A stretch of 43,936 nt of DNA from Candidatus Babeliaceae bacterium (GCA_019744895.1 JAIETV010000013.1:1-43936); one strand, 5' to 3'; shown: positions 24,185-33,376, numbered from the stretch's first letter. Numbers and translations are program-made. Notes: generated from the letters alone by a model not told the origin.

Positions 24185-26962
24185 ATGAATTTTAAAGATA
24201 CCTTAAATTTACCAAAAACCGATTTTTCGATACGGCCGCATGCAGCATTAGAAGATGCTCAACTTTTACAGCGGTGGTCAGAAGAAAAGCTTTCTGAAAA
24301 AACGTTTACCCATAACGCGGGTGCAAAAAAATATATTTTGCATGATGGTCCACCCTATGCAAATGGACATATTCATCTGGGGCATGCATATAATAAAATT
24401 TTAAAAGATTTTATTACTAAATCTCGACGCATGATGGGGATGCATGTTCCTGTTACCCCGGGGTGGGATTGTCATGGTTTGCCAATCGAGCTCAAAGTTA
24501 CGCAACAGCCAGAAAACGCCGGCCTTTCACCTTTAGAAATAAAAAAGGCTTGTCGCGCTTATGCGCAGCATTGGATTGATGTTCAAAAGCAAGAGTTTAA
24601 GCAACTTGGCGTTTTAATGAATTGGGGAAACCCCTATATCACCATGAGCCATGACTACGAAGCTTCTATTATTCACGCTTTAAGCATTTTTTTACAGCAA
24701 GGTTTTATTGAGCGAAAAAATAAAACGGTTGCCTGGTGCTTTTCATGCACAACAACACTTGCCTCTGCTGAAATTGAATACAAAGACCGAAAAGATCCAT
24801 CACTGTATGTGAGATTTCCGTTACAAAAAAGTGATAGTGCGCGCTTATTCCCCCAGGCAGGCGACCAGCAGGTAAGTTTATTGGTCTGGACAACTACGCC
24901 ATGGACATTACCGTTAAATAGAGGTGTAATGGCCCACCCGCGTGCTACCTACCAATTAGTTGACATGGGCGGAACATTATTACTAGTGGGTTCCCATGTT
25001 GCCCCGGCTCTTGCAGAATTCACCCAGCATACTCGCACCGTTCTTGCAGAGTTTGATTCAAAATTACTTGAAGGTATTCAGGTTCAACATCCCCTTATTC
25101 CAGAAGTAACCGTGCCTATAATTTTTGATGATTCAGTGGGTCTGCATGATGGTACTGCTTTTGTGCATACCGCACCGGGTGCTGGCCCTATTGACTATGA
25201 AGTCGGAGTAAAAAATAATCTTGAAATATATTGCCCAGTTGATGCGCAAGGACGCTATACTGCAGAAATCAAACCTGCAGCACTACAGGGCATGTTAATT
25301 ACCGATGGTCAGATTTGGGTAATTAAAAAACTTGCTGAACGTGGTACACTGTTTTTTAAAAATACGATTAGCCATAGTTATCCACATTGTTGGCGTTGTC
25401 ACAATGGGCTTATTTTCCGTGCAACTCCGCAATGGTTTGTAAATCTTATGCAACAGGATATGAAGCAGCGGGCATTACAAGCAATTGAAAAAATATCATT
25501 TATTCCCGAGCGTGCACAAAATTTCTTAAAGGCTACTGTTGAAAATAGATGGGAATGGTGTATTTCCCGTCAACGTATCTGGGGTGTACCGATTCCTGCG
25601 TTGATCTGTGTTGATTGCGATAACGTGGTAACTTCCCCTGAGTTTATGCGTGCAGTTGCAGTTCAGGTTGCTCAACATGGAATCGAATATTGGGACAGTG
25701 TCTCGCTTGAAGAATTGGCAACATTAGTCGATGCGTGCCCTGGATGTCAAAAAAAGAATTTTAAAAAAGAACAGGATATTTTGGATGTCTGGTTTGATTC
25801 TGGAGTGAGCCATTATGCCGTTCTTGAAAAAAATCCAAACTTGGCATTCCCTGCAGATGTCTATTGCGAAGGGGTTGACCAGCACCGTGGTTGGTTTCAA
25901 AGCTCATTATTAACCAGTTTAGTATTGGAAGATAAAGCCTGCATGCGTCAGATAATTTCTCATGGGTATACCGTTGATGAAAAGGGGCGTAAGATGTCTA
26001 AATCGTTGGGAAATGTTATTGCGCCTCAAGAAATCGTGGAAAAGCTAGGTACCGATGGTCTGCGTTTATGGGTTGCAAGTGTTGGCCATGATGGTGATTT
26101 GGTGGTATCACCGGTGGTTCTTGCCAATGTTGCGCAAGTCTACAGAAAGATACGAAACACCTGTAGATTTTTGCTTCAAAACCTCTATGATTTTGATATA
26201 ACACGTGATTCAGTTTCTTTTGACAAACTATTGCCGATTGACCGTTATGCATTAAGCAGCTTGTATACACTTCATCATAAACTACTCAAAGAATATAAGC
26301 ATGATAATTTTGCGGGTATATTTCATGGGCTTGCCGATTATTGTGTTAATGAGCTTAGTTCATTTTATTTAGATATTATTAAAGACAGACTATATGTTGA
26401 GCAGGCTGATGGAGTAATTCGGCGATCGGCGCAAACAGTGTTGTGGTATATTCTTGATACCTTAACGCGAGATATGGCGCCGATAGTATCATTTACCGCA
26501 GAACATCTTTCAGATTATTATCAAAAAGATAAAACTGCATCGATTCATTTACAAAGCTTTCCTGAGCTTGATACGTTTAAAGATTTTGCAGATGAATCTG
26601 TATGGGATTTTTTGAAATCATTACGTTCTGTGGTTCTTAAATCTCTTGAGGACCAGCGTCAGCAGGGAGCTATTAAACACTCTCTTGAAGCGGCTGTGAC
26701 ATTGTTTGTTTCGCCTTCTCTGTTTAACGAGTTTCCCGCTTTGCATGATCTTTTGAACCAAGAAAAATTTTTAAAAGAATTTTTTATTGTTTCACAAGTT
26801 CATCGTAAGCCTGTTGCAGACAATCTTACCGAATCAACGCTTAAAGGTGTCTATGTTGCAGCGCAACCTGCTGCCGGCTCCAAATGCCCACGCTGTTGGA
26901 ACTGGGACACAGTAATTGATGGACGTGGTCTTTGCTCGCGCTGCGCACCACTGGTTAAATGA
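24185..26962 (+). CDS. ileS: isoleucyl-tRNA synthetase
   Basis: The 925-residue class I synthetase charges tRNA(Ile) with isoleucine and edits misactivated valine. The HIGH motif is GHIHLGHA (61-68), with the preceding PPYAN typical of IleRS. KMSKS is intact at 603-607 (GRKMSKSLGN). The CP1 editing domain occupies about 190-400 (WTTTPWTLP, then GTAFVHTAPGAG). The C-terminus ends in a zinc-binding CPRCWNWD...CSRC motif, as in bacterial IleRS. Length and domain order are normal. A 9-bp inverted repeat overlaps its promoter. Confidence 0.97.
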   Translation: MNFKDTLNLPKTDFSIRPHAALEDAQLLQRWSEEKLSEKTFTHNAGAKKYILHDGPPYANGHIHLGHAYNKILKDFITKSRRMMGMHVPVTPGWDCHGLPIELKVTQQPENAGLSPLEIKKACRAYAQHWIDVQKQEFKQLGVLMNWGNPYITMSHDYEASIIHALSIFLQQGFIERKNKTVAWCFSCTTTLASAEIEYKDRKDPSLYVRFPLQKSDSARLFPQAGDQQVSLLVWTTTPWTLPLNRGVMAHPRATYQLVDMGGTLLLVGSHVAPALAEFTQHTRTVLAEFDSKLLEGIQVQHPLIPEVTVPIIFDDSVGLHDGTAFVHTAPGAGPIDYEVGVKNNLEIYCPVDAQGRYTAEIKPAALQGMLITDGQIWVIKKLAERGTLFFKNTISHSYPHCWRCHNGLIFRATPQWFVNLMQQDMKQRALQAIEKISFIPERAQNFLKATVENRWEWCISRQRIWGVPIPALICVDCDNVVTSPEFMRAVAVQVAQHGIEYWDSVSLEELATLVDACPGCQKKNFKKEQDILDVWFDSGVSHYAVLEKNPNLAFPADVYCEGVDQHRGWFQSSLLTSLVLEDKACMRQIISHGYTVDEKGRKMSKSLGNVIAPQEIVEKLGTDGLRLWVASVGHDGDLVVSPVVLANVAQVYRKIRNTCRFLLQNLYDFDITRDSVSFDKLLPIDRYALSSLYTLHHKLLKEYKHDNFAGIFHGLADYCVNELSSFYLDIIKDRLYVEQADGVIRRSAQTVLWYILDTLTRDMAPIVSFTAEHLSDYYQKDKTASIHLQSFPELDTFKDFADESVWDFLKSLRSVVLKSLEDQRQQGAIKHSLEAAVTLFVSPSLFNEFPALHDLLNQEKFLKEFFIVSQVHRKPVADNLTESTLKGVYVAAQPAAGSKCPRCWNWDTVIDGRGLCSRCAPLVK

Positions 26963-26986
26963 TACAGCAGATAAAAATAAGCTTAA

Positions 26987-29035
26987 TCATTGATCAAGTG
27001 GTTTAATAATCGGAAGAGTTTCTTGGCATTCTAATTCTGGTGAAAGAGTAGGCCTTCCAACAATTGTTTGCGATAGATTATTAAAAGCAAATAATGCATC
27101 ATTAATTGAGATCGTTAATTCTTTAAGCTGCTCTGGAATTTTTTCATTTGACTGTGCATAGTTATATTTTTTCTCTTCTTCTTTTACATGTTTACGAAGG
27201 CATGAAAGCATATCGCTATATTCTTGAACAAGAGTTTCCCATTCACGCCTTATGATCTGCTGTTTTTTGGTATCCTGCGGTAGATTATCATAAAGAGCAT
27301 CAAGCGACTGGATAAGCTTTTCTAAAGACAGTTGTTCTTTTAGATCTTTAATTGCATCATAAGATATTTTTGGATTCATGCCACCTTTAAATTGCATCTG
27401 GTTAAACAGTTTACGTGAGGCATCTTTGCGCATCACTTTTTTAAGCTGCAGTAAATTTGTGCGAACATTATCGATTGATTCGCTGTCAGATATTTTTGTT
27501 AGTGGCTTTTTAACAGGCGTTTTTTTAAGTGGTGCGTTGCTCGCAGATTTTTGACGTGCTTCTTTTTCTGCCCTGAGCTTGGTAAGCTCATCTTGCATAT
27601 CCTTTTGTTTTTTTTCGGTCTCTTTTTTCTTTTTATCTTCATTTTGTTTTTTTATCTCTTCAACCCGTTTTTTTATCGCCTCGTCACGCTTTTCTTCTTC
27701 CGTTTTTGCTTTGCTAGAGCTTGCTTGCGTACCGGCACTTTTACCTGCTTGGACTGACTTGCCATCTTCTTCTTTTTTTATCGGTGCAAGAGGCACTGCG
27801 GTAGGTGCTGTTTGGGTAGTTGCACTTGGCATTGAAGGGAATCCGCCGCTTTTATACGTATCATATTTATTTTGTGAAGGAAGTTGCTCAGGATAATCCG
27901 TTCTGTCGTATTTTGTATACGTCAATTTTGGTTGTATTTTTGCTTGCTCTACTTGTTCCTTTTTGCGCTGGATTTGAGCTTCTTCAAATGCCTTTTTTTG
28001 TGCAAGTTGTTCAGGCTCATATTTTTTTAGGAAATCCTGTAATTTCTCGAGGAGCTTATTTTGATAAACGGCTGTACTAATAACTTCAAGAACTTTTGTC
28101 AAATTGCTTTGTGCTGCAGATGAAAGTTGATCAGTAGGTTGTGTAAGGCGCTTATCATCGAGTAATTTTTTTGTTTTTGGATCATTAAGTTGGTCATACG
28201 CATCCTGAATCAAAGACAATGTCAATTCAGCTGCTCGTTTTTCGCGATCCATTTCTTTTTTTGAAGCACCCTCTTTTTTTAGTTTTTTAACGACTATTTT
28301 TGGATTATGTTTCTTTTTTAGCTTGGTATATTGTGTGGTTATTTCTTGCGAAGTTGCATTGTATGATAGTCCTAATATTTTATAAGGATCATCATTATCA
28401 ACATTTTTCTCTGTTAAAATAATACGCGGCTGATAGGTGAGCAATTGTCTGCTAAGCGATTCTAAGTCTTTAAAAAGAGCATCAAAGTCATTCTTTGCAA
28501 GCCGCTCATGATGCACTTTTTTATTAATCACTTTTAAAAAGAAAATAAGATCATTAAGCGGTTCTGCCCATTGGGTAATGCGGCGCGCTATCTGTTCGTT
28601 ACCTTGTGCTTTTTGCCGTAACATAGTTATTTGTTTGATAATAGTATCAATAACATACGCTACGTTTTCAGGATTTTGAGTTCTTGTTATCTGTTTTTGT
28701 TCAATTTGGTTTATTGGTGCGGGTGCTTCTAGCGGTTGGGCCGTAGACTCACTTACCGGTGCTTTTTCCTCGATAGGTTTACCGGTGTCAGGGTCGATAC
28801 CACTGTCGAGTAAAACTTGACGACCAATTTTTTCAAGCTCTTCAAGCTCCTGAGGGCTGAGTTTACTGAGCTCAGTTAAAATATTGTTGAAATCTTCTTC
28901 TGACATACTATTTAACACCGCATCTATATCCTGCGGTTTAAATTGGCCCTGAGGCATCGGAATCTTTGAGTATAAATAGGATGTGGTTAAGAAAAAAAAG
29001 AGAAATACATAAAAGAAATATGACATCTTGGGCAT
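26987..29035 (-). CDS. exported or membrane-anchored protein with degenerate J domain
   Basis: The 682-residue product begins with a strongly hydrophobic segment (about residues 5-23) that is a signal peptide or anchor. A J-like domain lies at about 216-296 (DPYKILGLSYNATSQEITTQYTKLKKKHNP...AYDQLNDPKTKKLLDD). The J domain's hallmark His-Pro-Asp is replaced by His-Asn-Pro (243-245), so it should not stimulate a DnaK ATPase normally. A proline-rich linker (370-420) and a highly charged lysine/glutamate coiled coil (440-510) follow, then a helical C-terminus. The function is unknown; scaffold or effector are both possible. The ribosome site AAGGA is seven bases before the ATG, and a TTGACT-17 bp-TAAAGT promoter is upstream. 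Confidence 0.7.
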   Translation of the reverse strand: MPKMSYFFYVFLFFFLTTSYLYSKIPMPQGQFKPQDIDAVLNSMSEEDFNNILTELSKLSPQELEELEKIGRQVLLDSGIDPDTGKPIEEKAPVSESTAQPLEAPAPINQIEQKQITRTQNPENVAYVIDTIIKQITMLRQKAQGNEQIARRITQWAEPLNDLIFFLKVINKKVHHERLAKNDFDALFKDLESLSRQLLTYQPRIILTEKNVDNDDPYKILGLSYNATSQEITTQYTKLKKKHNPKIVVKKLKKEGASKKEMDREKRAAELTLSLIQDAYDQLNDPKTKKLLDDKRLTQPTDQLSSAAQSNLTKVLEVISTAVYQNKLLEKLQDFLKKYEPEQLAQKKAFEEAQIQRKKEQVEQAKIQPKLTYTKYDRTDYPEQLPSQNKYDTYKSGGFPSMPSATTQTAPTAVPLAPIKKEEDGKSVQAGKSAGTQASSSKAKTEEEKRDEAIKKRVEEIKKQNEDKKKKETEKKQKDMQDELTKLRAEKEARQKSASNAPLKKTPVKKPLTKISDSESIDNVRTNLLQLKKVMRKDASRKLFNQMQFKGGMNPKISYDAIKDLKEQLSLEKLIQSLDALYDNLPQDTKKQQIIRREWETLVQEYSDMLSCLRKHVKEEEKKYNYAQSNEKIPEQLKELTISINDALFAFNNLSQTIVGRPTLSPELECQETLPIIKPLDQ

Positions 29036-29072
29036 TAATTTTCCTTAGTTATGCACAAACTATGTTAATGTA

Positions 29073-29101
29073 ACTTTAAAAATTAGAAGGGTAAAAGTCA
29101 A
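29073..29101 (-). promoter_or_regulatory. promoter of the J-domain-like protein gene
   Basis: On the minus strand TTGACT (29101 to 29096) and TAAAGT (29078 to 29073) are 17 bp apart, about 38 bp before the start codon. Confidence 0.55.
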
Positions 29102-29147
29102 TAATTGATTATACAACAAGACTAAAAAAAGAAATTAAAAATTGTTA

Positions 29148-29177
29148 TTGACTTACAGGTGAATGCTTGCATACAAT
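29148..29177 (+). promoter_or_regulatory. promoter of the PfpI-pseudopilin operon
   Basis: TTGACT (29148-29153) and TACAAT (29172-29177) are 18 bp apart. The predicted start of transcription near 29184 is downstream of a GTG codon at 29180, so the ATG at 29207 is the better start for the first gene. Confidence 0.65.
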
Positions 29178-29206
29178 GAGTGAAATCATCCATTAAAAAG
29201 GTTTCT

Positions 29207-29755
29207 ATGCAAAAAAAGTTACATGGCTTAAAAGTTGCACTACTAGTTGCAGATGGCTTTGAACGATCAGAAATGGTTGAGCCAAGAAAGGCTTTGCAGG
29301 AAGCTGGTGCTTCTGTGGAGCTTGTGTCTCCAATAAAGAATAATGTTAAAAGTTGGGCACAGGGAAATTGGGCGGAATCGTACCATGTTGATACCCAATT
29401 GGATAAAGCAATAGCACACGATTATGATGCTTTAGTTTTGCCTGGCGGGGTAATAAATCCAGATCACTTACGGTGTATTCCACGCGCAATAGAATTTATC
29501 AAAGAGATATATAATCAAAAAAAACCTATCGCAGCAATTTGTCATGGTCCCTGGACGCTTATCAATGCCGGTGTAGTGATTGGCAAGCACGTAACGTCTT
29601 GGCCTTCACTAAAGATAGATTTAGAAAATGGCGGTGCGCATTGGGTTGATAAAGAAGTAGTGCGCGACGGAAATTTAGTAACAAGCCGCAAGCCCGAAGA
29701 TCTTACCTTTTTTAATGATGAAATGATAAAACTCTTTTCTGAATATGTATCGTAA
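29207..29755 (+). CDS. DJ-1/PfpI family protein
   Basis: The 182-residue protein has the class I glutamine-amidotransferase-like fold of the DJ-1/PfpI family. The nucleophile elbow AAICHGPWTLINAG places Cys112 and His113 at the active site. The acidic residue sits in the N-terminal DGFERSEM segment. YDALVLPGGVINPD and the terminal SRKPEDLTFFNDEMI are also typical of PfpI-like members. Relatives act as proteases, glyoxalase-like deglycases or stress chaperones, so the activity here is uncertain. AAGG six bases before the ATG supports this start. It overlaps the following pseudopilin gene by 11 bp, an unusual partner. Confidence 0.85.
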   Translation: MQKKLHGLKVALLVADGFERSEMVEPRKALQEAGASVELVSPIKNNVKSWAQGNWAESYHVDTQLDKAIAHDYDALVLPGGVINPDHLRCIPRAIEFIKEIYNQKKPIAAICHGPWTLINAGVVIGKHVTSWPSLKIDLENGGAHWVDKEVVRDGNLVTSRKPEDLTFFNDEMIKLFSEYVS

Positions 29756-30095
29756 AGCAACTGGCAAAGGATTTGTTCTTCTTGAGGCTATGGCTACCTG
29801 TGCCTTGGTAATGTTCACGTGGTATGTGATAACACAATGCGCCGTGCAGGCCATAGCGCTTGAAGCACAGGTTGAAAAAAAAGCAAAGGCGCTTATTGCG
29901 GCAAACTCTACCATTGAAAAATTGAAGTCTGGGCTGCTCCTACTTAAAAATCAAACAATTACAGACAATGGCATGGAGATTGTTGTTTCATGCGAACAAA
30001 AGTTATACGCTGAATTGTTGCAGATTGTTATGGTAAAAGTTTTTATTGATGGCCTGGAATCGGTATGTTTAAAAACAGCAATACTGCAGCAGTGA
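29745..30095 (+). CDS. prepilin-like protein (type II secretion minor pseudopilin, GspI-like)
   Basis: The 116-residue product has a short basic leader followed by a class III signal cut site, KG|FVLLEAM, after Gly9. Glutamate sits at position +5 of the mature protein, and a hydrophobic helix follows. That is the signature recognised by prepilin peptidase. Length and the position before a second, larger pseudopilin resemble the gspI-gspJ order of type II secretion systems. A minor type IV pilin is equally possible. The gene overlaps the PfpI gene by 11 bp and the next gene by 31 bp, which indicates tight translational coupling. No secretion ATPase or secretin is in the window. Confidence 0.68.
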   Translation: MYRKATGKGFVLLEAMATCALVMFTWYVITQCAVQAIALEAQVEKKAKALIAANSTIEKLKSGLLLLKNQTITDNGMEIVVSCEQKLYAELLQIVMVKVFIDGLESVCLKTAILQQ

Positions 30096-30532
30096 ACTTA
30101 ATGAGTGCTGGGTTTAGTCTTTTAGAATTTCAGATCTATCTGGGGTTGATGGCTATTTTGGTAGTTATGGTGTGCCAAGTAGCACTTATGTATCATAACC
30201 TTTATGACAAAATCGCGCTATCTGCTCAACATTCTGTTAACGTGCTCACGGCGATTTTTCAGGTTAATGAAACTTTTGATCACGCGGTAGCATACAAAAA
30301 GAATCATGAAACTTTTTCTAACGGTTTGGTCTTTAAAAAAAATAAACTCATGGGCATAATAAGCAAACGTCAGAGTCTTATTCTTGATGAAGTTTCACAT
30401 TTCAGTTCGTCTAGTGATATGTTTGGTAAGCAGGTACGGGGCGCTTCTTTTACCTGTGATTACAAGACCAAGCACATGACGTGGTATAGGGCGGCATTTA
30501 CCAAGGCATTTTCATGTTCATTATCTTTATAA
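30065..30532 (+). CDS. prepilin-like protein (GspJ-like)
   Basis: The 155-residue product has the prepilin peptidase site SAG|FSLLEFQ after Gly16, with glutamate at mature position +5, and the hydrophobic helix IYLGLMAILVVMVCQVALM. The globular part has no recognised motif and is shorter than typical GspJ. A start at 30101 would shorten the leader to four residues (MSAG). The upstream ATG at 30065 has a GGA seven bases before it. It overlaps its neighbours on both sides (31 and 19 bp). The match to the second minor pseudopilin rests on the leader and the gene order only. Confidence 0.65.
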   Translation: MFKNSNTAAVNLMSAGFSLLEFQIYLGLMAILVVMVCQVALMYHNLYDKIALSAQHSVNVLTAIFQVNETFDHAVAYKKNHETFSNGLVFKKNKLMGIISKRQSLILDEVSHFSSSSDMFGKQVRGASFTCDYKTKHMTWYRAAFTKAFSCSLSL

Positions 30533-30930
30533 CATTGATTGCCGCAAGTTTAGCAGGAGTTTCTTCTCACCTATATAGAGCTCTCATGCTGCAAGCACAA
30601 ACGGTTGAATATACCATTCAAGCGGTTCAGTTGGAGCAGTATGTTCAGGGTGTTCTTGCGTATGCTCTTGCTCAAGTCGCTCATAGCAGTAATTTGCAAA
30701 GTCAGATTGACCATGAAAGAGAAGCCATTGTTGCTTGTGATATCTTTAATAATTCTTATGATGGGTTTATTAAAGGTGTTGTAAAGTATACCTCCATTAC
30801 TGGTGGTTGCTTGATAGAAGCTTTTATACTTAAATCTGGTCAGAAAGTTGGGGGCTTACGTGCTAAAATTTTACGTGAGTCGACTCTAAAAAAAGTTATC
30901 TATTCATGCGTGTCATTAGAAGCTTTTTAG
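30514..30930 (+). CDS. short hydrophobic-N-terminus protein, possible third pseudopilin (GspK-like)
   Basis: The 138-residue product begins directly with a hydrophobic helix (MFIIFITLIAASLAGV) and then a soluble domain. It lacks a clear Gly|Phe-type cut site if started at 30514. Reading from an ATT codon at 30496 would add a short leader ending in Gly before a hydrophobic IFMFII stretch, reminiscent of GspK proteins, which lack the glutamate at +5. ATT starts are rare, so this is only a suggestion. The gene overlaps the second pseudopilin by 19 bp and is the last of this operon. The function is inferred from position. Confidence 0.45.
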   Translation: MFIIFITLIAASLAGVSSHLYRALMLQAQTVEYTIQAVQLEQYVQGVLAYALAQVAHSSNLQSQIDHEREAIVACDIFNNSYDGFIKGVVKYTSITGGCLIEAFILKSGQKVGGLRAKILRESTLKKVIYSCVSLEAF

Positions 30931-30932
30931 GC

Positions 30933-30938
30933 TATACT
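30933..30938 (+). promoter_or_regulatory. -10 element before rplI-dnaB-ruvC
   Basis: TATACT, preceded by TTTTTAGGC, lies 41 bases before the rplI start, just after the end of the pseudopilin operon. The -35 region is weak (GTGTCA at 30910-30915). Confidence 0.45.
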
Positions 30939-30979
30939 AGCAAATAAGATAATGCAATATACCTAGTGAGGATTTCTGT

Positions 30980-31423
30980 ATGAAAGTATTTTTACTTAAA
31001 GATGTTGAACGAGTAGGCATGGCTGGCCAAATGATAAAAGTTACTGACGGTTACGCGACTAACTTTCTTTTTCCAAGAAAGCTCGCCGTTGAGATTACGC
31101 CAGAAAATGAAGCTAAATTTTTAAGCAAAATTCGTGTAGTTGAAAAGCATAAAGAAGTTGTGGCAACTAAAACATCTATGCTAGCCGAAAAGGTAAAACA
31201 GCTGGAGTTAAAAATTAAACGCAAACTCGCAGACGGCGATAAGTTATATGGCGCTATTTCTGCAGGTGATATTGTTGAATTATTCGCCGCAGAGGGTATT
31301 TCTGTTTCTAAGAATCAGATTGAATTTGGTAAATCAATAAAAACCAAGGGTGTTCACGAATTTACCGTTAAACTTTCAAGCACGCTTAAACCAGTCTGTA
31401 AAATCAAGGTTTTAGCAGAATAG
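30980..31423 (+). CDS. rplI: 50S ribosomal protein bL9
   Basis: The 147-residue product has the bL9 plan. The N-terminal RNA-binding domain contains MKVFLLKDVERVGMAGQMIKV and GYATNFLFPRKLA. A long connecting helix (50-75) and a C-terminal domain with DGDKLYGAISAGDIVELF follow. bL9 binds 23S rRNA at the base of the L1 stalk. The ribosome site GAGGA is eight bases before the ATG. dnaB begins 7 bp after the stop, an arrangement known in other bacteria. Confidence 0.96.
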   Translation: MKVFLLKDVERVGMAGQMIKVTDGYATNFLFPRKLAVEITPENEAKFLSKIRVVEKHKEVVATKTSMLAEKVKQLELKIKRKLADGDKLYGAISAGDIVELFAAEGISVSKNQIEFGKSIKTKGVHEFTVKLSSTLKPVCKIKVLAE

Positions 31424-31430
31424 TTGATTT

Positions 31431-32801
31431 ATGCCAATATCGCCTGTTGCAACATCAGGTGGAAAAAGAGAATTTGCCGACGCTGAAAGACTTTTAGGTA
31501 AGTCATTACCCTGTAACTTAGAAGCTGAGCGTGCTGTTCTTGGCTCTATATTATTTAATGATGAGCACCTTCCTGCTGTAAGCGAACTTATTTCCGCTGA
31601 AGATTTCTATTCCCCTGCGCATAAGCTTATTTTTACTGCCTGTCTTACTATCGTTCAAAGCCAAAGGCGTATTGATTTAGTAACTTTACAGGATGAGTTG
31701 GAAAAGCATGGTAAGCTCGCTGAATGTGGGGGGCTTATGTATCTAGTTTCCCTTCAGGAGGACATTCCTCTTGTTGGCTTGGTGACTCAGCATGCTAAGA
31801 TTATAAAAGATAAGTCTGTTTTACGCAGTCTTATACATTCTGCAACCCAAATTATTGGGCAGTGTTATATGCAGAGTGATAAGGGTATTGAGGCGATGCT
31901 TGATGAAGCAGAAAAGACTATTTTTAAAATCTCTGCGCAACGCTCTCCTTCAAATTTTGTGCAACTTACCATTTGGTTGAATAAAACTTTTCAGCAGCTT
32001 TCACAGCTTAAAGGGCATGGTAAAGGAATTACGGGGATATCTTCCGGTTATAAAATTCTTGATGAGATGACGTCGGGTTTTCAAAAGGGCGACCTTATTG
32101 TTTTGGCCGCTCGACCTTCTATGGGGAAGACGGCCCTAGCTCTCAGTTTGGCGCGTAATGCTTGTCAGCAGGGTGCCGTTGGTTTCTTTTCTCTAGAAAT
32201 GGGGGCAGAGCAGCTCACTTTGCGGTTACTATCGGCTGAGTCTCGTATTGCGCATCATGCAATTCGTAATGCCTCTATTACTTCTGATGAGTGGATGGAA
32301 CTCGCCCATGTCGCGGGCCAACTTGCTGAGATGAAGTTATTTATAGATGATACTGCAATGCAGAGTATCATGGATATTCGTGCAAAGGCCCGAAAGCTCA
32401 AAGCGGAGCATAATTTACAGTTTCTGGTGATCGATTATCTTCAACTTATTCATTCAAGTAAAGCTCATGAAAACAGGCATCAGGAAGTTTCTGAAATTTC
32501 ACGCTCTTTAAAGGCTCTTGCAAAAGAATTAGGTATACCTATAGTAGCACTTTCTCAGCTTTCGCGCGCGGTTGATAGTCGTATGGATAAGCGGCCTATG
32601 CTTTCTGACTTGCGTGAATCTGGCGCAATCGAGCAGGATGCTGATCTTATTATGTTTTTGTATCGTGATATTGTGTACAATAGTGACACAGAAGATCCGC
32701 AACTGGCAGAGCTTATTATTGGAAAGCAACGTAACGGACCCACTGGTACGGTGCATTTACACTTTCAAAATGAGCTTACGTTGTTTGAAGATAAAGAGTA
32801 G
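31431..32801 (+). CDS. dnaB: replicative DNA helicase DnaB
   Basis: The 456-residue protein is a standard DnaB hexameric 5'-3' helicase, which unwinds the chromosome at the replication fork. The N-terminal helical domain begins with NLEAERAVLGSIL (about 29-41). The RecA-like motor has Walker A ARPSMGKT (227-234), a Walker B-like FLVIDYLQL, and late LSDLRESGAIEQDAD and KQRNGPTG segments. No intein interrupts the motor. It follows rplI after 7 bp and precedes ruvC by 24 bp. The ribosome site is weak, so translation may depend on rplI. Confidence 0.97.
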   Translation: MPISPVATSGGKREFADAERLLGKSLPCNLEAERAVLGSILFNDEHLPAVSELISAEDFYSPAHKLIFTACLTIVQSQRRIDLVTLQDELEKHGKLAECGGLMYLVSLQEDIPLVGLVTQHAKIIKDKSVLRSLIHSATQIIGQCYMQSDKGIEAMLDEAEKTIFKISAQRSPSNFVQLTIWLNKTFQQLSQLKGHGKGITGISSGYKILDEMTSGFQKGDLIVLAARPSMGKTALALSLARNACQQGAVGFFSLEMGAEQLTLRLLSAESRIAHHAIRNASITSDEWMELAHVAGQLAEMKLFIDDTAMQSIMDIRAKARKLKAEHNLQFLVIDYLQLIHSSKAHENRHQEVSEISRSLKALAKELGIPIVALSQLSRAVDSRMDKRPMLSDLRESGAIEQDADLIMFLYRDIVYNSDTEDPQLAELIIGKQRNGPTGTVHLHFQNELTLFEDKE

Positions 32802-32825
32802 CTTTTAAAAAATGAGAGGGAGTAG

Positions 32826-33308
32826 ATGGTAGTATTGGGTATTGACCCTGGAACGCGCGTTTCCGGGTATGTCATATTTAAAAAAGAGAATCGTCAGGTG
32901 CTTCTTTTAGATTATGGTACGCTTTCCTTGCCTGCTAGCCAAGTCCTTCCTGACCGGGTAGCCAATTTTTTTTCCTTTTTTAAAAAGAAGATCGAAGATT
33001 TTTCTGTGTCTGATATCGCTATTGAAACTCCATTTTTGGGTAAAAATGCCTCTAATTATCTGAAATTAGGGTATTTACGTGGAGCTGTCTACATTCTTAC
33101 CTCACACTACAACCTTATGTTGCATGAGTATTCACCCCGTGAGGTTAAACTATCTGTTACAGGGTTTGGTGGTGCTGATAAAGAACAAGTTGCGCGTATG
33201 ATCATTCGCCTTTTTCCCAGTTTAGCAATGCCTGCTCAATATGATCTTACAGATGCTTTCGGTGTAGGTATCTGTTGTATCTGGTCTACAAAAACACTAC
33301 TCAGATGA
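32826..33308 (+). CDS. ruvC: Holliday junction resolvase RuvC
   Basis: The 160-residue product has the four acidic catalytic residues of RuvC near the E. coli spacing: Asp7 (GIDPGTR), Glu67 (AIETPF), Asp140 and Asp143 (YDLTDAFGVG). RuvC cuts Holliday junctions symmetrically during recombination, working with the RuvAB motor. RuvA and RuvB are not in the window. The ribosome site GGGAG lies close upstream. The segment GKNASNYLKLGYLRGAV is typical of the family. Confidence 0.93.
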   Translation: MVVLGIDPGTRVSGYVIFKKENRQVLLLDYGTLSLPASQVLPDRVANFFSFFKKKIEDFSVSDIAIETPFLGKNASNYLKLGYLRGAVYILTSHYNLMLHEYSPREVKLSVTGFGGADKEQVARMIIRLFPSLAMPAQYDLTDAFGVGICCIWSTKTLLR

Positions 33309-33376
33309 GCTGAGCTATTTTTTAATTTCAAACTATTGATTTATTATCTTTTTATCTTTTATAATTAAAGTAGATG

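Noticed and set aside
25378-25386. Perfect DnaA box TTATCCACA
   Set aside because: It lies alone inside the ileS coding sequence, with no cluster of boxes or AT-rich unwinding region, so it is not taken as an origin.
29180-29206. GTG start nine codons upstream in the PfpI gene
   Set aside because: It would lie upstream of the predicted transcription start; the ATG at 29207 has a ribosome site and fits the family N-terminus.
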